From NCBI GenBank assembly GCA_045046905.1, contig JASFYU010000087.1:1-47037 (forward strand): a stretch of DNA of 47,037 nt. Reading direction: 5' to 3'. The stretch is from JASFYU01 sp045046905. GTDB taxonomy: Bacteria; Bacteroidota; Bacteroidia; Flavobacteriales; Flavobacteriaceae. The notes under the pieces were generated by a model. That model was given only the letters and a program-made list of their open reading frames with translations, was not told the origin of the DNA and ran no database searches. Numbering within the stretch: the first letter of the stretch is position 1; each line of letters opens with the position of its first letter. Both the position numbers and the translations under genes were made by a program. Shown here one piece after another: positions 13,932 through 23,180 of the stretch.

Positions 13932-15170
13932 ATGAAAAAGAATTTGTTATTGATAATATTTGTGGTCTCCCTCGGGTTCCAATCCTGTGAAAAAAATGAT
14001 GACGATAAGTATGCTGATTATGTGGTGGCCCGACCTTTGAGGATCAGCAAGGCTGAATTTAAAAATAGTGTCGATATAATCGCCCCGCGCCCCATCGAAG
14101 AATCAGGCAAAATTTATGCCTATCAGAACTACATTTTTGTAAATGATAAGTATAGAGGCGTTCATGTCATAGATAATAGCAACCCCAAGGCCCCTAAAAA
14201 GATTTCTTTTATCAAGATTGCTGGTAATGTAGATATTTCGGTAAAAGATGATTATTTGTATGCTGATAGTATTACCGATTTGATGGTTCTTGATATCTCT
14301 GATATAAATGCTATTAAAATCGTAGACCGTTTAGAGAATGTGCTTCAAAATAATGTTATTTGGCCGGCAGATGTCGATTTTTTCGAATGGGAGGATATCG
14401 ATTATAGTACTGAAATGATAATTGGCTGGGAGCTCGTTACCGAAAGAAGGCTTATTGAAGAATTTGAAAACAAAAATGGTACTCGCGGTGGTGATATTTT
14501 TGCTCTTGCAGAAGCTTCGGTTGGCCAGGGCGGTTCTCTGGCTCGTTTTAAAATTGTAAATGATTTTCTCTACGCGGTAGACAGCCACAGTATCAATATT
14601 TTCGATATTTCTGATTTGGAACATCCTCAAGATTTGGAAGACGTTTATGCCGGATTCGACATTGAGACAATTTTTAATAGCGGCCAATATTTGTTTTTAG
14701 GGAGTAGGAGCGGTATGTATATATATGACATATCCTCGCCTGCGACGCCGACCTTTATATCAGAGTTTCAGCATGGTACTGCCTGTGATCCCGTTGTAGT
14801 CGATGGCGATTATGCCTATGTTACCCTACGTGGAGGTAACAATTGCGGAGCGACAGAAAGTGGTTTGTTTATTGTAGATATTTCTAATATCTCAAAGCCT
14901 AGCTTGAAGGTACAGTACCCTATGGACGGCCCCTATGGTTTGGGTATAAAGGATGAAAAACTTTTTATCTGTGATGGTGACTCCGGACTTAAGGTGTATG
15001 ACAAGACCAATGTTGAGGATTTGATCGCTCTAAACCACTTTGAGGATATCAATACTTTTGATGTTATTCCGCTAGAGAATTCACTGTTGATGGTTGGTGA
15101 AGATGTGCTTTATCAATATGAATATTTGGAGGGTAATATTGCTTTGATAAGTACCTTGATGTTGAACTAA
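13932..15170 (+). CDS. LVIVD-repeat lipoprotein
   Basis: The 412-residue protein has a lipoprotein signal ending at Cys19 (LGFQSCEKNDDD). The mature part repeats the pattern 'x-h-x-V/I-hD-I-S-(D/N)-P': GVHVIDNSNPKAPKKISFI, LMVLDISDINAIKIVD, INIFDISDLEHPQDLEDVYA, MYIYDISSPATPTFISEFQ, LFIVDISNISKPSLKVQYP. This is the LVIVD repeat, a surface beta-propeller common in Bacteroidota, with no known enzymatic role. It is anchored in the outer or inner membrane. The gene is divergent from the original miaB promoter, so it was probably the upstream neighbour of miaB before the insertion. Confidence 0.88.
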   Translation: MKKNLLLIIFVVSLGFQSCEKNDDDKYADYVVARPLRISKAEFKNSVDIIAPRPIEESGKIYAYQNYIFVNDKYRGVHVIDNSNPKAPKKISFIKIAGNVDISVKDDYLYADSITDLMVLDISDINAIKIVDRLENVLQNNVIWPADVDFFEWEDIDYSTEMIIGWELVTERRLIEEFENKNGTRGGDIFALAEASVGQGGSLARFKIVNDFLYAVDSHSINIFDISDLEHPQDLEDVYAGFDIETIFNSGQYLFLGSRSGMYIYDISSPATPTFISEFQHGTACDPVVVDGDYAYVTLRGGNNCGATESGLFIVDISNISKPSLKVQYPMDGPYGLGIKDEKLFICDGDSGLKVYDKTNVEDLIALNHFEDINTFDVIPLENSLLMVGEDVLYQYEYLEGNIALISTLMLN

Positions 15171-15454
15171 TAACCTGAGGAGAAAATTAAAAAGGGGTCG
15201 CAGAAAATGGAATTGCTTTGTTGCTTTAGCCATTTTCGAGTTGCTTACCTGCCGTAGATAGGGCTGCTGAAATAATGAATAAAGTGATGCAGCTAAAAAC
15301 CCTTGCTGAGCGAAGCTGAACCAGGCTGTGTTTGAATGACTTAGCTTATATTTTTTATCTCAAAGCGGCTGCAAAGAGAAGAAAACACCTCACTATAATG
15401 AGTAGTTTTTTTATACCTATATATAAGGTATAGCCTTAAATTAAAAAATTCAAT
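15171..15454. other. Intergenic region before topA
   Basis: No gene is present. A loose hairpin, GAAAATGG with CCATTTTC, lies near 15205-15238 and could end the LVIVD gene. The word CCTGCCGTAGATAGGGCT (15248-15265) recurs with two mismatches on the other strand at 36759-36776, suggesting a short dispersed intergenic repeat. Confidence 0.4.
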
Positions 15455-15462
15455 TACTTTTG
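15455..15462 (+). promoter_or_regulatory. Candidate topA promoter -7 box
   Basis: TACTTTTG matches TAnnTTTG exactly and lies 19 bp before the topA ATG, implying a very short leader. No clear TTG -33 element is seen. Confidence 0.45.
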
Positions 15463-15481
15463 TGTCTTCAAAAACTAGTGA

Positions 15482-17974
15482 ATGGCCAAGAATTTAGTAA
15501 TTGTAGAGTCGCCGGCAAAGGCAAAGACCATAGAGAAATTTTTAGGAAAAGATTTTAAGGTAGAGTCGAGTTTCGGACATGTAGCCGATTTGCCCTCGAA
15601 AGAACTGGGGGTCGATGTCGACAATAATTTTGCGCCTAAATATATTGTTGACCAAGATAAAAAGGCATTGGTTAAAAAGTTAAAAGACCTGGCAAAAAAA
15701 GCAGATACCATTTGGTTGGCCAGTGATGAGGATCGAGAAGGGGAAGCCATTTCTTGGCATTTGGTCGAAACTTTAGGGCTTGATAAAAGTAAAACTAAGC
15801 GAATCGTCTTCAACTCTATAACCAAGGCCGCAATTCAAAAAGCGATTGAAAACCCGCGCGAGATCGATTATAATTTGGTCAATGCGCAACAGGCAAGAAG
15901 GGTTTTAGACAGGTTGGTCGGCTATCAGTTGTCTCCGATACTTTGGAAAAAAATAAAACCGGGCCTATCTGCGGGTAGGGTGCAATCGGTTGCCGTACGT
16001 TTGATTGTTGAACGTGAACGCGCTGTCGAGGCATTTACTCCTGAAGCTTCTTTTAAGATATCGGCTGAATTTAAAACCAAGGAGAAAAGTGTGTTTACGG
16101 CTAAGTTGAACAAGACCTTTGCTTCAAAAAAAGAAGCAGAATCCTTTTTGAATAAAAATATAGGCGCTGAATTTTCGGTAGGGAATTTAGACAAGAAGCC
16201 TGCGAAGAAATCGCCTTCCGCACCTTTTACCACATCGACCTTACAGCAAGAAGCCTCGAGAAAGTTGTATTTTTCGGTAGGAAGAACAATGCAAGTTGCG
16301 CAACGCCTCTATGAAGCAGGATTGATTACCTATATGAGGACTGATAGTGTGAATCTTTCAGGAGAGGCCATAAATGCTACGAAAAATGCTATTGTGGGAA
16401 ATTATGGTGAGAAGTATAGCACGGTAAGGAACTTTAAAGGAAAATCAAAAGGGGCGCAAGAAGCACACGAGGCCATTCGCCCAACTGATATCACTAATCA
16501 ATCTCCGTCTTTGGAGCGTGACCAATCAAAGTTATATGAGCTTATTTGGAAACGGACCATAGCATCACAAATGAGCGATGCACTCTTAGAGCGTACTAAT
16601 GTAAAAATCAAGGCGAATGCCCATGCTGACGAGTTTACAGCAAATGGTGAGGTCATCAAATTCGATGGTTTCCTTAAAGTGTATTTGGAAGGCATTGATG
16701 ATGAGGATATGGCCGAGGAGCAAGAAGGAATGCTTCCGGCAATGAATGCAGGCGATGGTCTTGAGAATAATTATATTTCTGCCACAGAACGTTTTTCTAG
16801 ACCTCCATATCGATTTACCGAAGCCTCCTTGGTAAAAAAGCTCGAAGAACTCGGTATCGGAAGACCTTCGACTTATGCCCCCACAATTTCGACTATTCAG
16901 AACAGGGGCTATGTAGAGAAAGGAACTGTTGAAGGTGCTGAAAGGGCCTATACACAATTGCTGCTCGAGGAGGGTAGGGTAAAGGAAAAGAACCTTACTG
17001 AAATGGTAGGTTCAGACAAGGGTAAAATGGTGCCGACCGATATAGGTATGATTGTGAATGATTTTTTAGTAAATCATTTCGCTAATATTCTGGACTATAA
17101 TTTTACGGCCAAAGTTGAAGAGGACTTTGATGAAATTGCCGAGGGCCGTGAAGATTGGCAAAAAGTAATGAAAAATTTCTATGAAGATTTTCATCCCAAG
17201 GTGCTTGATGTTGAGGAGAATGCGGATCGCGCAAGCGGTGAACGTGTGTTGGGTAAAGATCCAAAAACCGACAGACAGGTTTCTGTACGTTTGGGTAGAT
17301 TTGGGCCAATGGTTCAAATAGGCACGGTAGAAGAAGAGGAAAAACCCCTGTTCGCAAGTTTGCTGCCCAATCAGTCATTGAGTGCCATCACCTATGAAGA
17401 AGCGATGGATCTTTTTAAATTACCAAGAAAACTTGGGGCTTTTGAAGGCGAAGAAATAGAGGCGAATTCTGGTAGGTTTGGGCCCTATGTGAAGTTTGGT
17501 AAAAAATTCGTGTCTATGGACAAGGGTGAAAACCCTATGGAGATAAGCTTAGAAAGAGCTATTGAACTTATAAAAGAGAAACAAAAAGCCGATGCCCCCA
17601 TTGCTGTGTATGAGAATAAAGATGTGCAAAAAGGAGTAGGCCGTTTTGGCCCTTTTATCAAATGGGACGGAATGTTCATCAATGTGAATAAAAAATATAA
17701 TTTTGATGAGCTTTCGCAAGGCGATATCGAGGAATTGATCGAGGCTAAAAAGCAGAAAGAGATCGATAAAGTAGTACAAGATTGGCCAGAAGAAGGTATT
17801 CGTATAGAAAAGGCGAGATGGGGTAGGCATAATATTATAAAGGGTAAGGTCAAGGTTGAACTTGCAAAAAGTGTCGATGCTGCTAAAATGCCTTTGAAAG
17901 AAGCAAAAGCATTGATTGAGAAGAAAACGCCGAAGAGAAAGACCAAGGCGAAACCAAAAGCCAAAAAGAAGTAA
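15482..17974 (+). CDS. topA: DNA topoisomerase I (type IA)
   Basis: TopA relaxes negatively supercoiled DNA through a 5'-phosphotyrosine intermediate. It is 830 residues. The N-terminal TOPRIM domain starts NLVIVESPAKAKTIEKFLG and has the metal motif SDEDREGEAISWHL (about 81-93). The nucleophile is Tyr284 in AGLITYMRTDSVNLS. RPSTYAPTISTIQNRGYV is the conserved central motif. The C-terminus replaces zinc ribbons with GRFGP-type repeats (GRFGPMVQIG, GRFGPYVKFG, GRFGPFIKWDG) and a basic Lys-rich tail, as usual in Bacteroidota. The identification is secure. Confidence 0.97.
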   Translation: MAKNLVIVESPAKAKTIEKFLGKDFKVESSFGHVADLPSKELGVDVDNNFAPKYIVDQDKKALVKKLKDLAKKADTIWLASDEDREGEAISWHLVETLGLDKSKTKRIVFNSITKAAIQKAIENPREIDYNLVNAQQARRVLDRLVGYQLSPILWKKIKPGLSAGRVQSVAVRLIVERERAVEAFTPEASFKISAEFKTKEKSVFTAKLNKTFASKKEAESFLNKNIGAEFSVGNLDKKPAKKSPSAPFTTSTLQQEASRKLYFSVGRTMQVAQRLYEAGLITYMRTDSVNLSGEAINATKNAIVGNYGEKYSTVRNFKGKSKGAQEAHEAIRPTDITNQSPSLERDQSKLYELIWKRTIASQMSDALLERTNVKIKANAHADEFTANGEVIKFDGFLKVYLEGIDDEDMAEEQEGMLPAMNAGDGLENNYISATERFSRPPYRFTEASLVKKLEELGIGRPSTYAPTISTIQNRGYVEKGTVEGAERAYTQLLLEEGRVKEKNLTEMVGSDKGKMVPTDIGMIVNDFLVNHFANILDYNFTAKVEEDFDEIAEGREDWQKVMKNFYEDFHPKVLDVEENADRASGERVLGKDPKTDRQVSVRLGRFGPMVQIGTVEEEEKPLFASLLPNQSLSAITYEEAMDLFKLPRKLGAFEGEEIEANSGRFGPYVKFGKKFVSMDKGENPMEISLERAIELIKEKQKADAPIAVYENKDVQKGVGRFGPFIKWDGMFINVNKKYNFDELSQGDIEELIEAKKQKEIDKVVQDWPEEGIRIEKARWGRHNIIKGKVKVELAKSVDAAKMPLKEAKALIEKKTPKRKTKAKPKAKKK

Positions 17975-18120
17975 CCGCTAGAATTTTTGTCATTGGTATT
18001 TTTATAGCCTAGTCTTATGCGTTAAGAGCAATACCCCTCAATGACCGCAATGCTGAAATAAAGTAATAGGTACAAGGAACGTAAAGAACAACCCATAAAT
18101 TTCCAAAACATTCGCTTAAA

Positions 18121-19278
18121 ATGGCATTTGATTTTTTAGTTCCGGTAGAGGATAAAGTGTTGGCACATTGCGAACTACTTCCTGCGCAGGCATTAGGCAA
18201 GCATATTCATATTCACACGGTTAGAGATGGTTTGCCGGTGTTGGCGATTGCATCGATGGCCATAGTAGGGGTGAGAGAGTCGAGAAATGCATTCGAGAAA
18301 AAGATTGAAAAACTCGACGTCTCCGCTATACGATTGCAATTGTACAAACTTATGTTGGGCAATTGGAATTCTACGGTAGTCGACCTCGGTGATATCGAGG
18401 AGGGTGAATCTGTTGAGGATACGTATTTTGTGGTCAAGGAAATTGTAGCGGGACTTTTAGAAGAGAATATTGTGCCCATCATTATAGGAGCCACACAGGA
18501 TATCACCTATCCTGCATATAGGGCTTTTGATGGTATTGTCGATATGGTCAATCTCGTAGCCGTCGATAGTCGTTTTGATTTTGGTATGGATGATGAATTG
18601 ATATCCTCTCATTCCTATATGAGTAAAATCATAACCGACAAACCAAATAACCTGTTCAACTTTTCAAATATCGGGTATCAAAGTTACTTCAACGCTCAAG
18701 AAGAAGTTGATCTAATGGAACGTCTTTTTTTTGATGCATACCGGTTGGGCGATGTAGTTGCCGATATAACCATGGTGGAGCCCGTGCTAAGAAATGCACA
18801 TATGATTAGTTTTGATGCCCGTGCCGTAAGAGCCGGAGAAGTAGGGTCGTCAAATAATTTTTCACCAAACGGGTTTACCGGGCGTGAGATCTGTGCTATA
18901 GCCCGCTATGCAGGAATCAGTGATAATGTGCGTGTATTCGGTATGTACGAAATGGAGAATACCGTGCAATCATGTCAACTTATGGCGCAGATTATTTGGT
19001 ACTTTATTGAAGGGTTCAATTATCGGATAAGTGAATCGCCATATGATAGGACCGAGAACTTTACTAAATACACTGTACCTACCGAGACAGAGCAGTTAGT
19101 CTATTATAAAAGCCATCTTACTGAAAGGTGGTGGGTAGAAGTACCCTCGATTATAACTTCACATACTAAATCAGGGTCGCTGGCGTTATTACCATGCACT
19201 GAAAAAGATTATTTGGATGCATGTGACCAGAACATTCCTGAGCGGTGGTATAAAGCATATAAGAAAGGCTTTAATTAA
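18121..19278 (+). CDS. Arginase/formimidoylglutamase-fold protein lacking canonical metal ligands
   Basis: The 385-residue protein aligns with ureohydrolases (arginase, agmatinase, HutG), which hydrolyse guanidino or formimino groups at a Mn cluster. The usual motifs are changed: GGDH becomes GATQD (about residue 122), DAHxD becomes DSRFD (about 148), and SFDxDxxDP becomes SFDARAVRAGE (about 228). The His ligands and several Asp ligands are missing, so hydrolase activity is unlikely. The C-terminal 100 residues (RWWVEVP and following) extend past the usual fold. It is the gene before gldK, 127 bp upstream. Annotation pipelines usually name it formimidoylglutamase, and I would not assign that reaction. 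A role linked to gliding or T9SS is an inference from position. Confidence 0.75.
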   Translation: MAFDFLVPVEDKVLAHCELLPAQALGKHIHIHTVRDGLPVLAIASMAIVGVRESRNAFEKKIEKLDVSAIRLQLYKLMLGNWNSTVVDLGDIEEGESVEDTYFVVKEIVAGLLEENIVPIIIGATQDITYPAYRAFDGIVDMVNLVAVDSRFDFGMDDELISSHSYMSKIITDKPNNLFNFSNIGYQSYFNAQEEVDLMERLFFDAYRLGDVVADITMVEPVLRNAHMISFDARAVRAGEVGSSNNFSPNGFTGREICAIARYAGISDNVRVFGMYEMENTVQSCQLMAQIIWYFIEGFNYRISESPYDRTENFTKYTVPTETEQLVYYKSHLTERWWVEVPSIITSHTKSGSLALLPCTEKDYLDACDQNIPERWYKAYKKGFN

Positions 19279-19405
19279 TCACAATATTTTTTTGGAAGGG
19301 GATAACAGTATCCAATACAATAATTTGCTCAAAACGTAGTTTTAGAGAATAGTATTGCTAATTGTTTGTGCAGTTTATAACCATAATCGAAATTTAACCT
19401 AAAGT

Positions 19406-20761
19406 ATGAAGAAGCTATTGTTGTTGTCTATAGCGTTTGTTTTTTTTCTCACAAGTTGTGGGTCTAAAACAAAGGGAGAATTAACCGGAGTCCAAGGAAA
19501 AAAGTGGTATCCAGAGAAACCCTATGGAATGGAACTAATCCCGAGAGGGTCTTTCATTATGGGAAAAAGTGAAGAAGATCAGGCAAAAATTTACAATGCC
19601 CCTACCAAGACGGTAACCGTACGTTCTTTTTATATGGATGATACTGAGATTACCAACAGCGAATATCGTCAGTTTGTAGAATGGGTAAAAGACTCTATCA
19701 CAAGAACACAATTGGCCATCTTGGCAGATGATTTGGGCCTAAGTGCTGAAGATGGTGGTATCGGAGATTATGCATTTAAAGATGCCGATACTACAAAAGC
19801 ATCAGTCTATGATAAATATATGTTAGATAATTATTCAGGCATGGGTGATACCGGTTATGAAGGCCGTGCTCTCAATAAAGATGAAAACCTGATCTGGGAC
19901 GTATCTGAATACCCAGATGAGTATTATGCAGAGGTGATGGATTCCTTATATATTCCTGAGGAGGAGACCTACAATGGTCAACGCACCATCGATGTGACCA
20001 AATTGAAATATAAATATAATTGGATGGATATCGAAGCTGCCGCTAGATCTAAGACGGGCAGAAGAAAAGATTTTATCCGAAATGAAGAATTGAAAATATA
20101 TCCTGATACTACGGTTTGGATTAGAGATTTCGAATACTCCTATAATGAGCCCATGCACAATGATTATTTTTGGCATGATGCGTATAGCGAATATCCGGTA
20201 GTGGGTATCTCTTGGGAACAGGCGAAAGCGTTCTGTAACTGGAGAACTAAATTTAAAAATGATGATCAAAAGAGCCGTGGCAAACAATTTGTAAATAGAT
20301 TTAGGCTACCTACTGAGGCCGAATGGGAATATGCAGCAAGAGGAGGTATTGAAAGTGGTACCTACCCTTGGGGTGGACCTTACGTAATCAGTGATACAGG
20401 TTGTTTTATGGCCAACTTTAAACCGCAACGTGGAGATTATGCGGCAGATAAAGCCTTGTATACGGTAGAGGCTAAATCCTACGAACCAAATGATTTTAAC
20501 CTTTTCAATATGGCGGGTAACGTTTCAGAGTGGACGAATTCAAGCTATGATCCTAGTTCATATGATTATGTTTCGACAATGAACCCCAACGGTGGTGACG
20601 CCAGTAATGCCAGAAAAGTGATTCGAGGCGGGTCTTGGAAAGATGTAGCGTACTTTCTACAAGTTAGTACCAGAGATTATGAATATGCAGATTCAGCTCG
20701 TAGTTACGTAGGCTTTAGAACGGTACAAGATTATATGGGAGAAGAAGATTCAACCCAATAA
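19406..20761 (+). CDS. gldK: Gliding/T9SS ring lipoprotein GldK
   Basis: GldK (PorK) is an outer-membrane lipoprotein that with GldN forms the large periplasmic ring of the type IX secretion system. It is 451 residues. The lipoprotein signal ends at Cys18 (FFLTSCGSK). The remainder is a SUMF1/formylglycine-generating-enzyme fold: GMELIPRGSFIMGKSEED, DDTEITNSEYRQFVEW, RLPTEAEWEYAARGG, NLFNMAGNVSEWTNSS, VIRGGSWKDVAYF and FRTVQDYMG. The catalytic cysteines of true FGE are absent, as expected for a structural member. It is the first gene of gldKLMN. Confidence 0.95.
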   Translation: MKKLLLLSIAFVFFLTSCGSKTKGELTGVQGKKWYPEKPYGMELIPRGSFIMGKSEEDQAKIYNAPTKTVTVRSFYMDDTEITNSEYRQFVEWVKDSITRTQLAILADDLGLSAEDGGIGDYAFKDADTTKASVYDKYMLDNYSGMGDTGYEGRALNKDENLIWDVSEYPDEYYAEVMDSLYIPEEETYNGQRTIDVTKLKYKYNWMDIEAAARSKTGRRKDFIRNEELKIYPDTTVWIRDFEYSYNEPMHNDYFWHDAYSEYPVVGISWEQAKAFCNWRTKFKNDDQKSRGKQFVNRFRLPTEAEWEYAARGGIESGTYPWGGPYVISDTGCFMANFKPQRGDYAADKALYTVEAKSYEPNDFNLFNMAGNVSEWTNSSYDPSSYDYVSTMNPNGGDASNARKVIRGGSWKDVAYFLQVSTRDYEYADSARSYVGFRTVQDYMGEEDSTQ

Positions 20762-20854
20762 TATAGTAAAGATTAAATACACCCCAATAGATATTGGAAA
20801 CAATCAAATTTTAACCAAATTCTTATTTGTTAACCTTAAATTAAATTAAAAATT

Positions 20855-21505
20855 ATGGCACAGTCAAAATCAACAAAAAAATTATTTAACATGGCCTATG
20901 GCCTTGGCGCATCAGTAGTGATTATTGGTGCACTGTTTAAGATATTACACTGGGAGCTTGGCCCCCTTAACGGAGGTATCCTCCTTGCTATTGGTCTTAT
21001 TACCGAAGCACTTATTTTTGCGGTCAGTGCCTTCGAACCCGTAGATGATGAACTCGATTGGTCTTTGGTATATCCAGAATTGGCCGGTGGAGCGACTAAC
21101 GGAAGAGTAAATGAGGCTGCCGAGGCTGTTGAAGCTGAAGGTCTTTTATCTAGAAAATTAGATGAGTTGTTAAAAGAGGCAGGGGTTGATGTTAACCTTA
21201 TGGAAAGCCTAGGAACAAGTATTAAAAATTTCGAAGGTGCTGCCAAAGGTATCGCCCCAACAGTAGATGCAATGGAATCTACCAAGAAATATTCTGAGGA
21301 AATGTCTCATGCTGCTACACAAATGGAATCATTGAACAGCTTGTACAAAGTACAGTTAGAGAGTGCTAGTAAACAAGCTTCAGTAAATGAAGAGGTTGTT
21401 CAAAACGCATCTGCACTTAAAGATCAAATGGAATCATTGGCTACCAACCTTTCTTCCTTGAATGGCGTATATGGCGGTATGTTATCGGCCATGACCAGAA
21501 ACTAA
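20855..21505 (+). CDS. gldL: Gliding/T9SS motor protein GldL
   Basis: GldL (PorL) is the inner-membrane stator part of the proton-driven GldLM motor. The 216 residues start with two transmembrane helices (about 14-32 and 36-58: AYGLGASVVIIGALFKILHW and GGILLAIGLITEALIFAVSA), with the conserved charged residue Glu in the second helix. The cytoplasmic C-terminal part is helical (LDELLKEAGVDVNLMESLGT onward). It is spaced 93 bp after gldK and 54 bp before gldM. The gap to gldM has a 9-bp inverted repeat, TTAGATTTA (21506-21514) and TAAATCTAA (21543-21551). Confidence 0.95.
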   Translation: MAQSKSTKKLFNMAYGLGASVVIIGALFKILHWELGPLNGGILLAIGLITEALIFAVSAFEPVDDELDWSLVYPELAGGATNGRVNEAAEAVEAEGLLSRKLDELLKEAGVDVNLMESLGTSIKNFEGAAKGIAPTVDAMESTKKYSEEMSHAATQMESLNSLYKVQLESASKQASVNEEVVQNASALKDQMESLATNLSSLNGVYGGMLSAMTRN

Positions 21506-21559
21506 TTAGATTTAGTACACAAACCCAGATCAAATTAATAATTAAATCTAATTAAAAAT

Positions 21560-23119
21560 ATGGCTTCAGGAAAAGCAACGCCACGTCAGAAGATGATCAA
21601 CCTAATGTACTTGATCTTTATAGCAATGTTGGCCTTAAATATGAGTAAAGAGGTTCTAGCAGCTTTCGGAATAATGAATGAAAAGCTAGAGACTTCAAAT
21701 ATGAAGACTACAGAAAGTAACCTAGCTTTCTTAAATGGTCTAGAAACTAAAGCATCTGAAAATTCTGATAAGTTCGGAAAATTGTATAAAGATGCACAGC
21801 AGATAAAAGAATTGTCACAAGAGTATTTTGATTATTTGGGAGGCTTGAAATCAGGAATGTTGGAAAAAGTCGAAGATCCAAAGGATTATGCCCGAATGGA
21901 CAATGCTGATTATTTAGATGATTTGTTCTTTCAAGGAGATAATCTTTCCGAAGGAGGAGAGGAATTCATGAAACGAATCAATGATTATCGCACGCAAGTA
22001 GCTGCAATATCACCGGCCGCTTTGAAAGACGCTGTGAATTCTCGTTTTCAAACAGGAGATGAAAACGGTAAAGTTAAAAAGAGAGATGGCTCAAAACAAG
22101 ATTGGATCAACTATCACTATGAAGGGTATCCTTTAGTAGCTTCTCTTGCTAAACTGACTGCGCTGCAGTCTGATGTGAAATCAACCGAAGAAGACGCCTT
22201 AAAATCAATGTTAGAGGGTGAGTTGACCAATCAGGTCTCACTGAAAAACTTTGCGACTTCACTTTATGCATCTAAATCTGCATTCTATAGTGGAGAGAAA
22301 TATGATGGTAAAATCATTATTAGCAAGACTGATAATTCATCTACCCCAGTCAGGGCAGAATTAACCCTTGACGGTAGAAAACTTTCAGCAGGAAAAGATT
22401 ATGTCATCGAAGCAGGTGGTGTTAAAATGTTGATAGGAGCTGGTGCTGCTGGTGACCATACCCTTGCCGGAAATCTGTTTTTCAAACAAGATGGCGAAGA
22501 AATAGCTGTAGAAGTTAAGAATTCTTTTGCAACCATCTCTAAGCCTAATGCTGCTTTAATCGCAGCTGATAAGATGAACGTTGTTTATCGTGGAGTATCA
22601 AACCCCATGTCAATATCGATTCCTGGTATTCCTAACAATAGAGTGACTGCCTCTGCGGTTGGTCTTAAAAGGAGAGAAGGTAGTAGGTATATCATGAACC
22701 CAGGAAAAGGAAGAACAGTAACCATTACTGCCTCTGGTAAATTACCTGATGGCCAAACGGTATCCTCAAGATCTGAGTTTAGGATCAAAGATATTCCAAG
22801 ACCTGCAGGTTCGGTTCGTGGAGAATTAGGTAGTACCAAAATGCCAAGAAAGAACTTGGAGGTATCTACTATTGGAGCCATGTTAGAAGACTTTGATTTT
22901 GATTTGAATCTTGCGGTCAGCGGCTTCAAATTCAAAGTGCCAGGTCAGCCTACTGTAAGTGTTAAGGGGCGTAAATTAGACAAAAGGGCCAAATCTGCCC
23001 TGCGAAGAGCTAAAAGAGGTGATGTTGTTCAAATCTTTGATATCAACGCCTATATTACGAATAACAAAAGCTATAAATTGAAAAAAGTATCTTCTGTTGT
23101 AATAGAGATAACAAACTAG
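21560..23119 (+). CDS. gldM: Gliding/T9SS motor protein GldM
   Basis: GldM (PorM) is the rotor part of the motor. One N-terminal transmembrane helix (MINLMYLIFIAMLALNMSKE, about 12-31) sits within the GldL pentamer, and a long periplasmic stalk of four domains reaches the GldKN ring. The length of 519 residues is usual. The start MASGKATPRQKMINLMYLIF is the family signature. The later beta-rich domains include FYSGEKYDGKIIISKTDNS and VVYRGVSNPMSISIPGIPNN. It is followed at 12 bp by a strong hairpin before gldN. Confidence 0.96.
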   Translation: MASGKATPRQKMINLMYLIFIAMLALNMSKEVLAAFGIMNEKLETSNMKTTESNLAFLNGLETKASENSDKFGKLYKDAQQIKELSQEYFDYLGGLKSGMLEKVEDPKDYARMDNADYLDDLFFQGDNLSEGGEEFMKRINDYRTQVAAISPAALKDAVNSRFQTGDENGKVKKRDGSKQDWINYHYEGYPLVASLAKLTALQSDVKSTEEDALKSMLEGELTNQVSLKNFATSLYASKSAFYSGEKYDGKIIISKTDNSSTPVRAELTLDGRKLSAGKDYVIEAGGVKMLIGAGAAGDHTLAGNLFFKQDGEEIAVEVKNSFATISKPNAALIAADKMNVVYRGVSNPMSISIPGIPNNRVTASAVGLKRREGSRYIMNPGKGRTVTITASGKLPDGQTVSSRSEFRIKDIPRPAGSVRGELGSTKMPRKNLEVSTIGAMLEDFDFDLNLAVSGFKFKVPGQPTVSVKGRKLDKRAKSALRRAKRGDVVQIFDINAYITNNKSYKLKKVSSVVIEITN

Positions 23120-23130
23120 TAAAAATTGAG

Positions 23131-23165
23131 TACCGAGCAACCTTACAAGGTAGCTCGGTATTTTT
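23131..23165 (+). terminator. Intra-operon terminator/attenuator between gldM and gldN
   Basis: TACCGAGC-A-ACCTT-AC-AAGGT-A-GCTCGGTA (23131-23160) is a 13-bp stem with a single A-A mismatch and a 2-base apex, directly followed by TTTTT. It sits 12 bp after the gldM stop and 16 bp before the gldN ATG. It looks like an intrinsic terminator that must be partly read through for gldN to be expressed from the same transcript, or else an RNA-processing stem. Confidence 0.7.
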
Positions 23166-23180
23166 AAAAGTGAAATCAAC

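Noticed and set aside
20762..20854. Hairpin TTAACCAAAT...ATTTGTTAA between gldK and gldL as a terminator
   Set aside because: The stem is short, AT-only and has a bulge, and no T-run follows at the right distance.
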